From: Bacteroidota bacterium
GTDB taxonomy: Bacteria; Bacteroidota; Bacteroidia; Palsa-965
Direction: 5' to 3'
Assembly (NCBI GenBank): GCA_013298545.1
Contig: JAAFIA010000001.1
Span: 1 to 64,000, forward strand
Length of the DNA stretch: 64,000 nt
The position numbers and the translations under genes were made by a program. Below the pieces are notes generated by a model. The model did no database searches. It was not told where the DNA came from and worked only from the letters and a program-made list of their open reading frames with translations. Shown piece by piece: positions 46,045-54,330 of this stretch. Numbering within the stretch: position 1 is the first letter of the stretch; every line of letters starts with the position of its first letter.

Positions 46045-46626
46045 TTAGAATGCAAGTGTGCTATCGTTAACCGGAAAACTATCGCGTGGGTCGAGTTCGG
46101 GATCAATCTCACGATCAAAAAAAGTGATGGATAATTTGCCGTACATATAAAAATCGGTTTCATCGACAAGCGCAATTTTCGCTGGTCTTTTGGGATGATC
46201 GACAAGCCAAAAAAATCCGTCGCGGGCTTGCGCGGGGGCGCCATATTTTTTGGTGAAATAATTTTTTACTTCTGCAAAAAGAGAGTCGGCATTTTCTTGA
46301 TCGTATAGAAAAACATCGGTGCGTATTTCGCGAAGTCCTTTTTCGTCAAACGTACAATCGAACGTATAATGGCGGTTGTTGCTGAGGCTATCTTCGATGA
46401 GTAAATAATCTGCGGCCTCTTCGGTAATTTTTTTGGGATCGAGGTGTGTCTTCACGTCGGCTTGCGTCATACCCAATTCAATACCACGAAACAAGCCTTC
46501 ATCCGATTGAAATAAAGCCGCTAATAAATCGGAATAATTGCCGAGCATCGTTTGTTTTTTTTCGGAATTGCAAGACGCAACAACAAATAAGGCAACAACA
46601 ACTATTCGGAAATCAGGCAAACGCAT
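46045..46626 (-). CDS. Small lipoprotein of unknown function
   Basis: A 193-residue protein with a lipobox (FVVASC, lipid Cys near residue 19). The mature region has a SmpA/BamE-like opening (FRGIELGMTQADVKTHLDP), then beta strands (HYTFDCTFDEKGLREIRTDVFL) and a C-terminal acidic part (DPELDPRDSFPVND). The GMTxADV pattern recalls outer-membrane assembly-type lipoproteins but is not enough for an assignment. A TATATTTG promoter element lies 19 bases upstream. Confidence 0.68.
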   Translation of the reverse strand: MRLPDFRIVVVALFVVASCNSEKKQTMLGNYSDLLAALFQSDEGLFRGIELGMTQADVKTHLDPKKITEEAADYLLIEDSLSNNRHYTFDCTFDEKGLREIRTDVFLYDQENADSLFAEVKNYFTKKYGAPAQARDGFFWLVDHPKRPAKIALVDETDFYMYGKLSITFFDREIDPELDPRDSFPVNDSTLAF

Positions 46627-46645
46627 GACGCAGTTGAATTTTTTA

Positions 46646-46653
46646 CAAATATA
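46646..46653 (-). promoter_or_regulatory. -7 promoter element for the small lipoprotein
   Basis: Reads TATATTTG on the minus strand, exact TAnnTTTG, 19 bases before the ATG at 46624-46626. Confidence 0.5.
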
Positions 46654-46698
46654 GAGAATACAACATCAGTCCTCAATCTGGGCGAAGGAGAAAATCGC

Positions 46699-47418
46699 TC
46701 AGTTAATAACAACATCTTCTGGCCGAATGAGCGGTTCACCGCGGAAACGACGCAGAATTTGTGCAACGGTCAAAACGTCTTTCTGGCAATAGGTAACAAT
46801 GCGTGGCAAATCATTGTCTTCGTAATAAACAATATGCACTTGGCTTCCGTCAATATCATCTTTCGGTGTGGGCACATTGAGTACGTGGGCCAGCACGGCT
46901 AGCGACGTAAAACTTTTGTAGTCGCCAAACTTCCACATTTCCATGGTATCGAGCATGGGCGTTTCCCACGGTTTTTTTCCGGCAATATCAAGTGGGGCGG
47001 GAAGTTCCATGCCGTGAATCACCATGCGGCGCGCGATGTACGGAAAGTCAAACTCTTTGCCATTGTGTGCGCAGAGTTTATGATCGGGCTTGCTGAAATG
47101 TTTGTTGAGCATAACCGAAAACTCCGTCAATAATTTTTTTTCGTCGTCGCTGGCAAATGATTTGAGTCGGAATTGCGTTTGGTCGCCAACTTGTTTCACA
47201 TAGCCACACGAAATGCAAATAATTTTCCCAAACTCGGCATAAATTCCGGCGCGGGGGTACAATGTGGCGGGGGTATCGGTTTCGGTTTTGCGCAATTGGG
47301 TAGATTTATAATCCCAGAGATCGCGCCATTCTTCCGTCATATCGGCATACGAAGGGAAATAAGGAACCGTCTCAATATCGAGAAAGAGAATGTGTTCGAG
47401 GTTGAGGTGGTTGAACAT
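46699..47418 (-). CDS. Predicted 3'-5' exonuclease, PolB-like DEDDy type
   Basis: A 239-residue protein with the DEDD exonuclease motifs: ILFLDIETVP (exo I, DxE), LCAHNGKEFDFPYIARRM (exo II) and RIVTYCQKDVLTVAQ (exo III, YxxxD, hence DEDDy). It resembles the family of stand-alone exonucleases related to the proofreading domain of family B polymerases. No polymerase domain is present. Substrate (DNA or RNA) not known. All catalytic acids are present. Confidence 0.88.
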   Translation of the reverse strand: MFNHLNLEHILFLDIETVPYFPSYADMTEEWRDLWDYKSTQLRKTETDTPATLYPRAGIYAEFGKIICISCGYVKQVGDQTQFRLKSFASDDEKKLLTEFSVMLNKHFSKPDHKLCAHNGKEFDFPYIARRMVIHGMELPAPLDIAGKKPWETPMLDTMEMWKFGDYKSFTSLAVLAHVLNVPTPKDDIDGSQVHIVYYEDNDLPRIVTYCQKDVLTVAQILRRFRGEPLIRPEDVVIN

Positions 47419-47468
47419 AAGCGATCGTTTAAGAATGGCTGAATAGCAATGATACTGCGAAGAAACAA

Positions 47469-47499
47469 AAAAAGCTCCAGCTAAATGCTGAAGCTTTTT
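47469..47499 (-). terminator. Terminator after tRNA-Gln
   Basis: AAAAAGCT-CCAGC / GCTGA-AGCTTTTT form a hairpin with loop TAAAT, followed on the minus strand by a T-run. It lies two bases past the tRNA 3' end. Confidence 0.8.
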
Positions 47500-47500
47500 G

Positions 47501-47573
47501 TTGACCGACTAGGGCTCGAACCTAGACTCTTCTGAACCAAAATCAGACGTGTTGCCAGTTACACCATCGGTCA
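47501..47573 (-). tRNA. tRNA-Gln (anticodon TTG)
   Basis: On the minus strand the acceptor arms TGACCGA and TCGGTCA pair over 7 bp, the anticodon stem TCTGA/TCAGA encloses loop TTTTGGT (anticodon TTG) and the T-arm CTAGG-TTCGAGC-CCTAG is perfect. 73 bases including the discriminator A; CCA is not encoded. Confidence 0.96.
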
Positions 47574-47666
47574 GTGACAGATCATAAAATCGTGTCAAAC
47601 GGGATGCAAAAGTAATAAGATTATTTTTTTTCACAAATTTTTCCGCAAATCAGTCAAATTTTAACG

Positions 47667-47696
47667 TTTTGGCCTAGATCGAAATCGCTATCTTCG
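47667..47696 (+). promoter_or_regulatory. Promoter of the DUF2723 gene
   Basis: TTTTG (47667-47671) and TATCTTCG (47689-47696), 17 bases apart; one base off TAnnTTTG. ATG at 47723. Confidence 0.5.
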
Positions 47697-47722
47697 CCGT
47701 CAAATCGAACCAAAAAGGTGCT

Positions 47723-50700
47723 ATGAAAGCCCGTTACACCCTTCTCAATAACCTAATTGGCGGCCTTATTTTTATTGTTGCCGCTTTCACGTATTGTTCA
47801 ACTGCTGAACCAACAACCAGTTTTTGGGACTGTGGCGAGTACATTGCCAGCTGTTTCAAACTGGAAGTAGGTCACCCGCCCGGTGCGCCAACCTTCCTGA
47901 TTCTGGGGCGTTTCTTCAGCCTTTTCGCTAGCGACAATACGCAAGCCGCATTCATGATCAACATTATGTCGGCCCTTTCGAGTGCCTTGACCATTTTGTT
48001 CATGTTTTGGTCCATCACCATGCTTGGCCGCCGTTTGGTCAAAGCCGTTGGTGCAGAATTAACCGATGGTCGTGTTATTTCGATCCTTGGCGCAGGAATT
48101 GTTGGCTCGTTAGCTTATACCTTCTCCGATTCGTTCTGGTTTTCGGCTGTTGAAGGCGAAGTTTATGGTATGTCGTCGTTCTTTACCGCATTAGTCGTTT
48201 GGGGAATCCTCAAATGGGATGCCGATGATAGTCCACGCGCCGACCGTTGGCTCGTATTTATCGCCTACATGATGGGCCTTTCGATTGGTGTCCACTTACT
48301 CAACTTGCTTGCTATTCCAGCCATTGTCTTGATTGTTTATTTCAAAAAATTCACCCCGACACCCAAAGGCATTGTCATTGCTTTGGTTGCAGCGGTAGGT
48401 TTACTTGGTGTAATCCAGAATGGAATCATCCCTGGGATTGTGAGCGGGGCAGCAAACTATGAATTGTTCTTTGTCAATGGTGTTGGTCTTCCGTTCAATT
48501 TCGGTACGGTGATGTATTTCTTGCTACTCATTGGCATGATTGTGTTTGGCTTGATGTACACCGTTCGCGGAACAGATGGGTTATTTAAACTTTTTGTGGG
48601 CTTTGGCTCAGTATTCTTTGCCTTTGTGCTTTTTGCAGCACTTGGTTATGGCAAGGCGCTCATGCCATTCTTAACTATCATTGGTGCGGGTACGTTGGTA
48701 TATTATCTACGCAACAACCGCGCAGTATTGAATGTGGTACTTCTTTCTTTTTCAACGCTTCTTATTGGCTATTCTACATTCCTTGTGCTCGTGATTCGTT
48801 CACAAGCCAATACGCCAATGGATGAAAACAATCCGGAAAACGCAATTAGCTTGCTCTCGTATTTAAATCGTGAACAGTATGGCGATTGGCCATTGGTTTA
48901 TGGTCCGTACTACAACGCGCTGCTTGATGCCGAAGATCCCGTTGGTCATGGCAATCCGGTTTATGTGCGCAACGATCAATTAGGCGAGTATGTTATTTCT
49001 GATCATCGTTACAATGTAGAACCACATTATGCGTCGGAGATGAGTACGTTCTTGCCGCGTATGTGGGACACCAACATGAAAAGCCATGTGGCCGAATACG
49101 AGAAGTGGGGCAATGTGCGCAAGAATAACGATAAGGTTCGTGTCCGCGATTACCAAACAGGACAACTGAAAAATATGACTACGCCGAGCTTTACTGCAAA
49201 CTTGGCGTACCTCTTCGATTATCAAATGGGTTGGATGTATTGGCGCTATTTCATGTGGAATTTCGCTGGCCGCCAAAACGATATTCAAGGGCATGGCAAT
49301 CCGCTCGATGGCAATTACATGAGTGGTATTTCTGGGCTTGATAAAGCAAACCTGACGTTTATTGGGCCTGGTGTTCCTGATATGAAGAATGCGCCCAAAG
49401 CAATGAAGGAAAATAAAGCGAAAAATAATTTTTACCTCATTCCACTTATTCTTGGCATCATTGGTATTGTGTTCCATTTCCGCCGCGACTGGAAGAGCGC
49501 CTTGGTGGTAACCTTGGTTTTCCTCTTTACAGGATTGGCAATTGTGTTCTACCTCAACCAATATCCGTTGCAGCCTCGTGAGCGTGACTATGCGTATGCA
49601 GGTTCGTTCTATGCGTTCTCTATTTGGATTGGTCTTGCAGTAATGGGTATTGCAGAATTGTTCATGAAACAATCGGCAACGGCAAACAACGGCAAACGCA
49701 AGTTATTTGTCAGCATCAACGATAACCTGACCAAAGCTTTGGGCGGCAATTCCGAAATGGCGGGTGCGGCTTTAGCAACGATCTTGGCATTTGTTGCGCC
49801 ATTCCTGATGGGTGCGCAAGGCTGGGACGATCACGACCGATCGAACCGATTTACAGCGCGCGATTTTGCGAAAAACTACTTGGCTTCGTGCGAGAAAAAC
49901 GCGATTCTCTTTACCAACGGCGATAACGATACGTTCCCGCTTTGGTATGTGCAAGAAGTTGAAAATTTCCGTACCGATGTGCGTGTTATCAATTTGAGTC
50001 TCCTCAATACCGATTGGTATATTGAACAAGCGATTCGTAAAGCTTACGACTCAGATCCTGTTCCGTTCTCGTTGCCGAAAAACCGCTTCCGTCAAGGCAG
50101 TTGCGATCAAGTTCCGGTGGCGCCACAAGTTGAGCAAGGAAAAGATAAATTGATGAGTGCACGTCAGGCAATTGACTTTATCATCAGCAACGACCGCAAC
50201 ACAAAAGAGACGCGTCAGATTCGTGTTAGCGATACCGAAACGCACACCGATACCATTTGCTATTTGCCAACGAGCAAATTGTATATTCCGGTTGATATTG
50301 CTACTTGTCGTGCAAACAAAGCACTCATGCCTTATACGCCCGATTCGCTTGTTCCAAAAACAATTCAGTGGCAATTGAAAGATCGTTATTTGGGCAAGAG
50401 TGATTTGATGGTCTTGGATTTACTTGCCAGCAACAATTGGAAACGTCCGATTTATTTCTCCGTTACAGCGGGCGATGTGTTCTTGGGCTTGGACGATTAC
50501 TTGCGTTTGGAAGGCTTAACGTATCGTCTTGTTCCGGTAAAAGCACCACGTAAGAGTTTGTTCAACGAACGTGTTTCTGTTGATACAGACATTCTCTACA
50601 AGAGCGTTATGGGTTTTGAATGGGGCGGTTTGGATAAAAAAGGCGAGTCGGTTTATATGGACGAAAACAACTTGCGCTTTACGACCAATCATCGCTTACA

Positions 50701-51229
50701 AATGGTTGCTTTGGCAAAAGCCTTGAACGAAGAAGGTAAAAAAGGCAAAGCCATTGAAGTGCTTGATCGTTGTATCAGTGCGATGCCAAAAGAAAATGTT
50801 CCGTACGAAGTCTCGATGGTGTATCATGCCGAGCAGTATTACCGCGCGGGAGCAATGGAGAAAGCCAATGCCCTCTCGAAAGAAATTTTTGCGGTGGCTG
50901 AAGAGCAATTTACATTCCTTTCTTCGTTGATGCGTACCGACCGCACGAATGCGCAATATTACAGCAGCGAAGCAAGTCGATTAGAACCCGCAATGGCCAT
51001 GTTGACAAATCTGGCTGCGCTCAATAATCAAAAGGCTGTATATACCGAAATGGCTGGAAAAATGCGCGCATTGGGCCTTGAGCCACCAAAAGAAAGCGGC
51101 GTTCCGATGCAAAATCCAGATGAAGGAAGCATTGAAGAAATGTTGCCCGATTCTATTTTAGATCAATTGCGGGCCGATACAGGTAATCCGAATGCAGGAG
51201 TAAAGCCAAGTGTTCGGAAAGTGAAATAA
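47723..51229 (+). CDS. DUF2723 family multi-pass membrane protein (predicted glycosyltransferase)
   Basis: A 1168-residue protein. The N-terminus (MKARYTLLNNLIGGLIFIVAAF, TTSFWDCGEYIASCFKLEVGHPPGAP, given in parts) is the signature of DUF2723: an Asp-Cys-Gly-Glu region, then GHPPGAP, comparable to PMT-type O-mannosyltransferases. About ten to twelve membrane helices follow to residue 700 (MGLSIGVHLLNLLAIPAIVL, YYLRNNRAVLNVVLL), then a soluble extracytoplasmic part with ANNWKRPIYFSVTAGD and a helical TPR-like C-terminus (MVALAKALNEEGKKGKAIEVL). It likely transfers a sugar to secreted proteins, fitting a lineage that glycosylates surface proteins. Followed 9 bases later by a deacetylase gene. 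Confidence 0.9.
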   Translation: MKARYTLLNNLIGGLIFIVAAFTYCSTAEPTTSFWDCGEYIASCFKLEVGHPPGAPTFLILGRFFSLFASDNTQAAFMINIMSALSSALTILFMFWSITMLGRRLVKAVGAELTDGRVISILGAGIVGSLAYTFSDSFWFSAVEGEVYGMSSFFTALVVWGILKWDADDSPRADRWLVFIAYMMGLSIGVHLLNLLAIPAIVLIVYFKKFTPTPKGIVIALVAAVGLLGVIQNGIIPGIVSGAANYELFFVNGVGLPFNFGTVMYFLLLIGMIVFGLMYTVRGTDGLFKLFVGFGSVFFAFVLFAALGYGKALMPFLTIIGAGTLVYYLRNNRAVLNVVLLSFSTLLIGYSTFLVLVIRSQANTPMDENNPENAISLLSYLNREQYGDWPLVYGPYYNALLDAEDPVGHGNPVYVRNDQLGEYVISDHRYNVEPHYASEMSTFLPRMWDTNMKSHVAEYEKWGNVRKNNDKVRVRDYQTGQLKNMTTPSFTANLAYLFDYQMGWMYWRYFMWNFAGRQNDIQGHGNPLDGNYMSGISGLDKANLTFIGPGVPDMKNAPKAMKENKAKNNFYLIPLILGIIGIVFHFRRDWKSALVVTLVFLFTGLAIVFYLNQYPLQPRERDYAYAGSFYAFSIWIGLAVMGIAELFMKQSATANNGKRKLFVSINDNLTKALGGNSEMAGAALATILAFVAPFLMGAQGWDDHDRSNRFTARDFAKNYLASCEKNAILFTNGDNDTFPLWYVQEVENFRTDVRVINLSLLNTDWYIEQAIRKAYDSDPVPFSLPKNRFRQGSCDQVPVAPQVEQGKDKLMSARQAIDFIISNDRNTKETRQIRVSDTETHTDTICYLPTSKLYIPVDIATCRANKALMPYTPDSLVPKTIQWQLKDRYLGKSDLMVLDLLASNNWKRPIYFSVTAGDVFLGLDDYLRLEGLTYRLVPVKAPRKSLFNERVSVDTDILYKSVMGFEWGGLDKKGESVYMDENNLRFTTNHRLQMVALAKALNEEGKKGKAIEVLDRCISAMPKENVPYEVSMVYHAEQYYRAGAMEKANALSKEIFAVAEEQFTFLSSLMRTDRTNAQYYSSEASRLEPAMAMLTNLAALNNQKAVYTEMAGKMRALGLEPPKESGVPMQNPDEGSIEEMLPDSILDQLRADTGNPNAGVKPSVRKVK

Positions 51230-51238
51230 GCTACTGCC

Positions 51239-51859
51239 ATGGCTGCCTCCGCGCTTGTTCGTCCACCTGCCCTCTTGCGCAGTTTGTACCCAGGAGCGAT
51301 TTGGCGCATGCCGAAGTCTTCCAAAACGATTTACCTCACCTTTGACGATGGGCCTGTTCCCGGCGTTACGGATGAGGTAATTCGTTTTTTAGACCAGTAT
51401 CAAATCAAGGCTACTTTTTTTTGTGTGGGCGACAATGTGCGCAAACATCCTGATTTATATCGGCTGCTTTTAAAAAGCGGGCATGCGGTTGGCAACCACA
51501 CGTTTCATCATGTTGATGGGTGGCAAACATCGGGTTTTTCGTATTTGCGCGAGGTGGCGATGTGCGCGGAAATTGTTCCCTCTAAATTATTTCGGCCACC
51601 GTATGGTCGTATGCGCCGTTCGCAATTCAAAGCCTTGAAGCGCGAGTATAAAGTAGTGATGTGGGATGTGTTGAGCCGCGATTTCGATACCTCGATCGGG
51701 CAGGAAGAATGTTTACAAAACACCATTCATCATACACGCGCCGGATCGGTTATAGTTTTTCACGATAGCCTGAAAGCCAAGGAGCGACTGATGTATGCGC
51801 TGCCGAGGTATATTGAACAGATGTTGAGTGAAGGGTTTAGGTTTGAGGTGTTGGGGTGA
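51239..51859 (+). CDS. Polysaccharide deacetylase (NodB homology, CE4)
   Basis: A 206-residue protein with the CE4 motifs: TIYLTFDDGPVPGVT (motif 1, catalytic Asp), GHAVGNHTFHHVDGW (motif 2, HxxxH zinc ligands), LFRPPYGRMR (motif 3), VVMWDVLSRDFD (motif 4) and GSVIVFHDS (motif 5). The N-terminus lacks a clear signal peptide. CE4 enzymes remove N-acetyl groups from chitin-like or peptidoglycan glycans. It follows the DUF2723 gene by 9 bases and is probably co-transcribed, so an envelope glycan role is reasonable. Confidence 0.93.
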   Translation: MAASALVRPPALLRSLYPGAIWRMPKSSKTIYLTFDDGPVPGVTDEVIRFLDQYQIKATFFCVGDNVRKHPDLYRLLLKSGHAVGNHTFHHVDGWQTSGFSYLREVAMCAEIVPSKLFRPPYGRMRRSQFKALKREYKVVMWDVLSRDFDTSIGQEECLQNTIHHTRAGSVIVFHDSLKAKERLMYALPRYIEQMLSEGFRFEVLG

Positions 51860-51901
51860 TTTTTTGACAGTTTATCTGGAAATATTCTCAGAACATTATG
51901 A

Positions 51902-52846
51902 TTAATAAACGTCAAGCGGCTCAATGGATTTAAGCAGATAACTGTACTTTTTTTGATTCGTTGTTCTATTGCTTGTACATGTTTCCTCAATCAGGCAGTA
52001 GCAATCGTCACCAATTCGAATTTCTTTTATTTGTTCAAGAATTTTTGTTGGATAACGACCTCTATATATTTTCTTATCCTTGTCTTTAACCTCGAACGTT
52101 CCTTTTAAACTTGATGTAATTAATACGGCTTCGATTTCGTGTTCTTTGGGAGATTCTACAATGATATTACTCAACGAATTGGTCATTGTCTGAATTTTTT
52201 CCTTATCTCCTTCCCACGAAAATGTTTTGTCAGATGCCGAATCCCAAACAATATCTATTTCTAGAGCGTTTGAATCTACGGTGCTTAAAAACTTTTTTAG
52301 ATTTCTTAGACTTTGGGTTCCGCATTTCGACGCTGACTCTAAAAGTTCTTCAGAAGAGTTCGCATTAAGCAAAGAGAATGTATTCTCAAAACTTTTCTCA
52401 ATCAAGCTATCACCAAATAAATCTGGGCTTGTTTGCCCAGTAATATAAATTCGTGTTGATCCAGAAGCTGTACCCGCAAAACGTAAATCAAGCGTTCTTT
52501 TTACTTCTTGAAGAGCACTTGCACTTTGTTTTGAGCCACTGCGGATTTGCTTTGAGGAGTAAATAATTGCATCGGAAAGTTGAGTTGTTAATTTACCCAA
52601 TATATCTAATGGAAGCGTACCATATTTCGCCGCCTTACCAATAAGGCGTAATTCCAATATCTCAATGTCTCTATTGCTTTTCTCTTGAACTAGTTCTATT
52701 GTTAATTCTTCGATATGCTCGCGCGTATTTTTAACGAGTCCTTGATAAAAAAAATTATCTGGCTCATCACGCAACTTTGTTTCGTAACTGCGTAATAAAT
52801 TAGTTGCGCTCGTCAACAGACCTTCTATGCGTGCTATCTTTTGCAT
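51902..52846 (-). CDS. Unknown protein, partner of nucleotidyltransferase-like gene
   Basis: A 314-residue cytoplasmic protein with no signal or membrane segment. Residues 1-60 are helical and charged (KLRDEPDNFFYQGLVKNTRE, ELTIELVQEKSNRDIEILEL). The middle has GTLPLDILGKLTTQLSDAIIYS and RFAGTASGSTRIYITGQTSPDLFGDSL, and the C-terminus is a small beta domain (AVLITSSLKGTFEVKDKDKK, RIGDDCYCLIEETC, KKYSYLLKSIEPL). I recognise no family with confidence. Its start lies 3 bases after the stop of the nucleotidyltransferase-like gene, so the two are one unit. The pair is AT-rich compared with metG and the DUF2723 gene. Confidence 0.72.
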   Translation of the reverse strand: MQKIARIEGLLTSATNLLRSYETKLRDEPDNFFYQGLVKNTREHIEELTIELVQEKSNRDIEILELRLIGKAAKYGTLPLDILGKLTTQLSDAIIYSSKQIRSGSKQSASALQEVKRTLDLRFAGTASGSTRIYITGQTSPDLFGDSLIEKSFENTFSLLNANSSEELLESASKCGTQSLRNLKKFLSTVDSNALEIDIVWDSASDKTFSWEGDKEKIQTMTNSLSNIIVESPKEHEIEAVLITSSLKGTFEVKDKDKKIYRGRYPTKILEQIKEIRIGDDCYCLIEETCTSNRTTNQKKYSYLLKSIEPLDVY

Positions 52847-52849
52847 TTT

Positions 52850-53299
52850 TTATATAAGCAGTTTGAAAATTCCTTTTTGATTCAAATTGTCTCTTTCTAA
52901 GCCAAAAAGGTTTTGATAATATTTTCGTTGCTCTACATTTTTGTTGTCAAAGTAGTGAACATCGAGTAAATAGCGAATTTTTACTTTTTTAGTCTCTATC
53001 ATAAGCTGACGAAATAACATTTGCTTTTCCGGACTTATTGTATTTACCTCAGTCTCGTTTAATAGAAAGGCAAGGTCAATATCGTCTGGATCATCTTTCC
53101 AAGTTACAAAAGAACCGTCGATCCAAACCTCCGCCTTTATTCCTAACGACTGAAATAAGTCTAAAAACTGCTTTAATTTGGTGATTAAAAGTAGTCTCCT
53201 TTCTTTGTTTTGAAACGGGTCTAGAAAAAATTTATCCAATTGATATAAACTGATTTCTTTGAATCCATGTTCCAATAATGGCTTTTTGTCGATTTTCAC
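52850..53299 (-). CDS. Nucleotidyltransferase-like protein (DUF6932-like)
   Basis: A 149-residue protein with the nucleotidyltransferase-fold motif: Gly62-Ser63, then Asp73 and Asp75 in the segment IDGSFVTWKDDPDDIDLAF, which fits hG[GS]x9-13DhDh. Following helices and a short strand (KIRYLLDVHYFDN) complete a minimal domain; no helicase or HEPN domain is attached. Related small nucleotidyltransferases serve as antitoxins, toxins or defence proteins, but some have other roles. It is first of a two-gene operon with the 314-residue protein. DUF6932 assignment is from memory of the IDGSFVT...PxDIDL pattern. Confidence 0.72.
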   Translation of the reverse strand: MKIDKKPLLEHGFKEISLYQLDKFFLDPFQNKERRLLLITKLKQFLDLFQSLGIKAEVWIDGSFVTWKDDPDDIDLAFLLNETEVNTISPEKQMLFRQLMIETKKVKIRYLLDVHYFDNKNVEQRKYYQNLFGLERDNLNQKGIFKLLI

Positions 53300-53359
53300 G
53301 GTACAAATTAAGCATATTTTGGGATTTATTTACGCTTTTTAATGTGTTTTCGAATTAAA

Positions 53360-54277
53360 CTATTCCGATTTCAACAAAGAATCTTCCTCCCCCACCCCCA
53401 ACCGCACAAGCTCCCCAAACCGCAACGCCAAATTCCGTGTCTCATGCCCCGCCGGAAATCCAAAACAAACCGGATAATCGTACTGCTTTACCGCATCCCA
53501 AATAATTTCTTCGGCGCGTTTTCCAAACGGAATTGTGTTGTCTTTCATATCGCTCATGCCGCCCACAATTAAGCCTTTCAAATCGCTCAATTTCCAAGTG
53601 CGTTTTAAACTCAACATCATCCGATCTACATGATACAAATACTCGTCGAGGTCTTCGATGAATAAAATTTTTCCACGCGTATCAATGTCCGAACGGCTTC
53701 CTTGCAAAGCGAAGAGCAGCGATAAATTTCCACCAACCAATTGCCCTTCCGCAATTCCAGCCCGATTTGGAAGCATCGTTTGATTTGTAACCGTGTATCG
53801 CAATGCTTCGCCAAACAACGCGCGGCGCAAACTATCCGTAGATTCGGCGTCTTTCAGAAAATTAATCGGCATGGTGGCGTGAATGGTTGCCGTGTTGAGT
53901 TGCGTATGAATGTGGTTGTGAAAAACCGTAACATCGCTATAGCCAACAATCCATTTGGGTTGAAATAAAAATCGTGTGAAATCTAATTTATCAATCACGC
54001 GCAAGCAGCCGTAGCCCCCCCGCGCACAAATCACCGCGCGGATTTGCGGATTGTCAATCATCTCCTGAAAATCGGCAGCGCGCTCCTCATCTGTTCCCGA
54101 AAATTGATCGCAGGCCCCAAAAAGATTTTGGCCAAACACCACGTTCAAGCCCCAATCGCGCAACATTGCGGCGGCGGGTTCAATTTCTTCACGCGAAATT
54201 TTCCGCGCTGGTGCTACAATTCCTACGCTATCGCCACGTTTCAGATAAGGCGGAAGTTTGATCTCAGATGGTTTCAT
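53360..54277 (-). CDS. LD-carboxypeptidase (S66 family), cytoplasmic paralogue
   Basis: A 305-residue S66 protein without a signal peptide: [20 protein letters not shown] at the start, [33 protein letters not shown] with the catalytic Ser, a [17 protein letters not shown] segment with the catalytic Glu, and the C-terminal [20 protein letters not shown] with His. The cytosolic form is the usual one in murein recycling. It is transcribed divergently from metG with overlapping promoter regions. A longer secreted paralogue is at 37379-38404. Confidence 0.93.
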   Translation of the reverse strand: MKPSEIKLPPYLKRGDSVGIVAPARKISREEIEPAAAMLRDWGLNVVFGQNLFGACDQFSGTDEERAADFQEMIDNPQIRAVICARGGYGCLRVIDKLDFTRFLFQPKWIVGYSDVTVFHNHIHTQLNTATIHATMPINFLKDAESTDSLRRALFGEALRYTVTNQTMLPNRAGIAEGQLVGGNLSLLFALQGSRSDIDTRGKILFIEDLDEYLYHVDRMMLSLKRTWKLSDLKGLIVGGMSDMKDNTIPFGKRAEEIIWDAVKQYDYPVCFGFPAGHETRNLALRFGELVRLGVGEEDSLLKSE

Positions 54278-54285
54278 TACCTTCG
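54257..54285 (+). promoter_or_regulatory. Candidate metG promoter overlapping the S66 start
   Basis: TTTG (54257-54260) and TACCTTCG (54278-54285), 17 bases apart, one base off consensus. The element lies across the S66 gene's start codon, so the divergent genes share this space. Confidence 0.4.
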
Positions 54286-54330
54286 TATTCCTATTTAACA
54301 GTACGAATCTACAAATTGCAATCCTTATTT

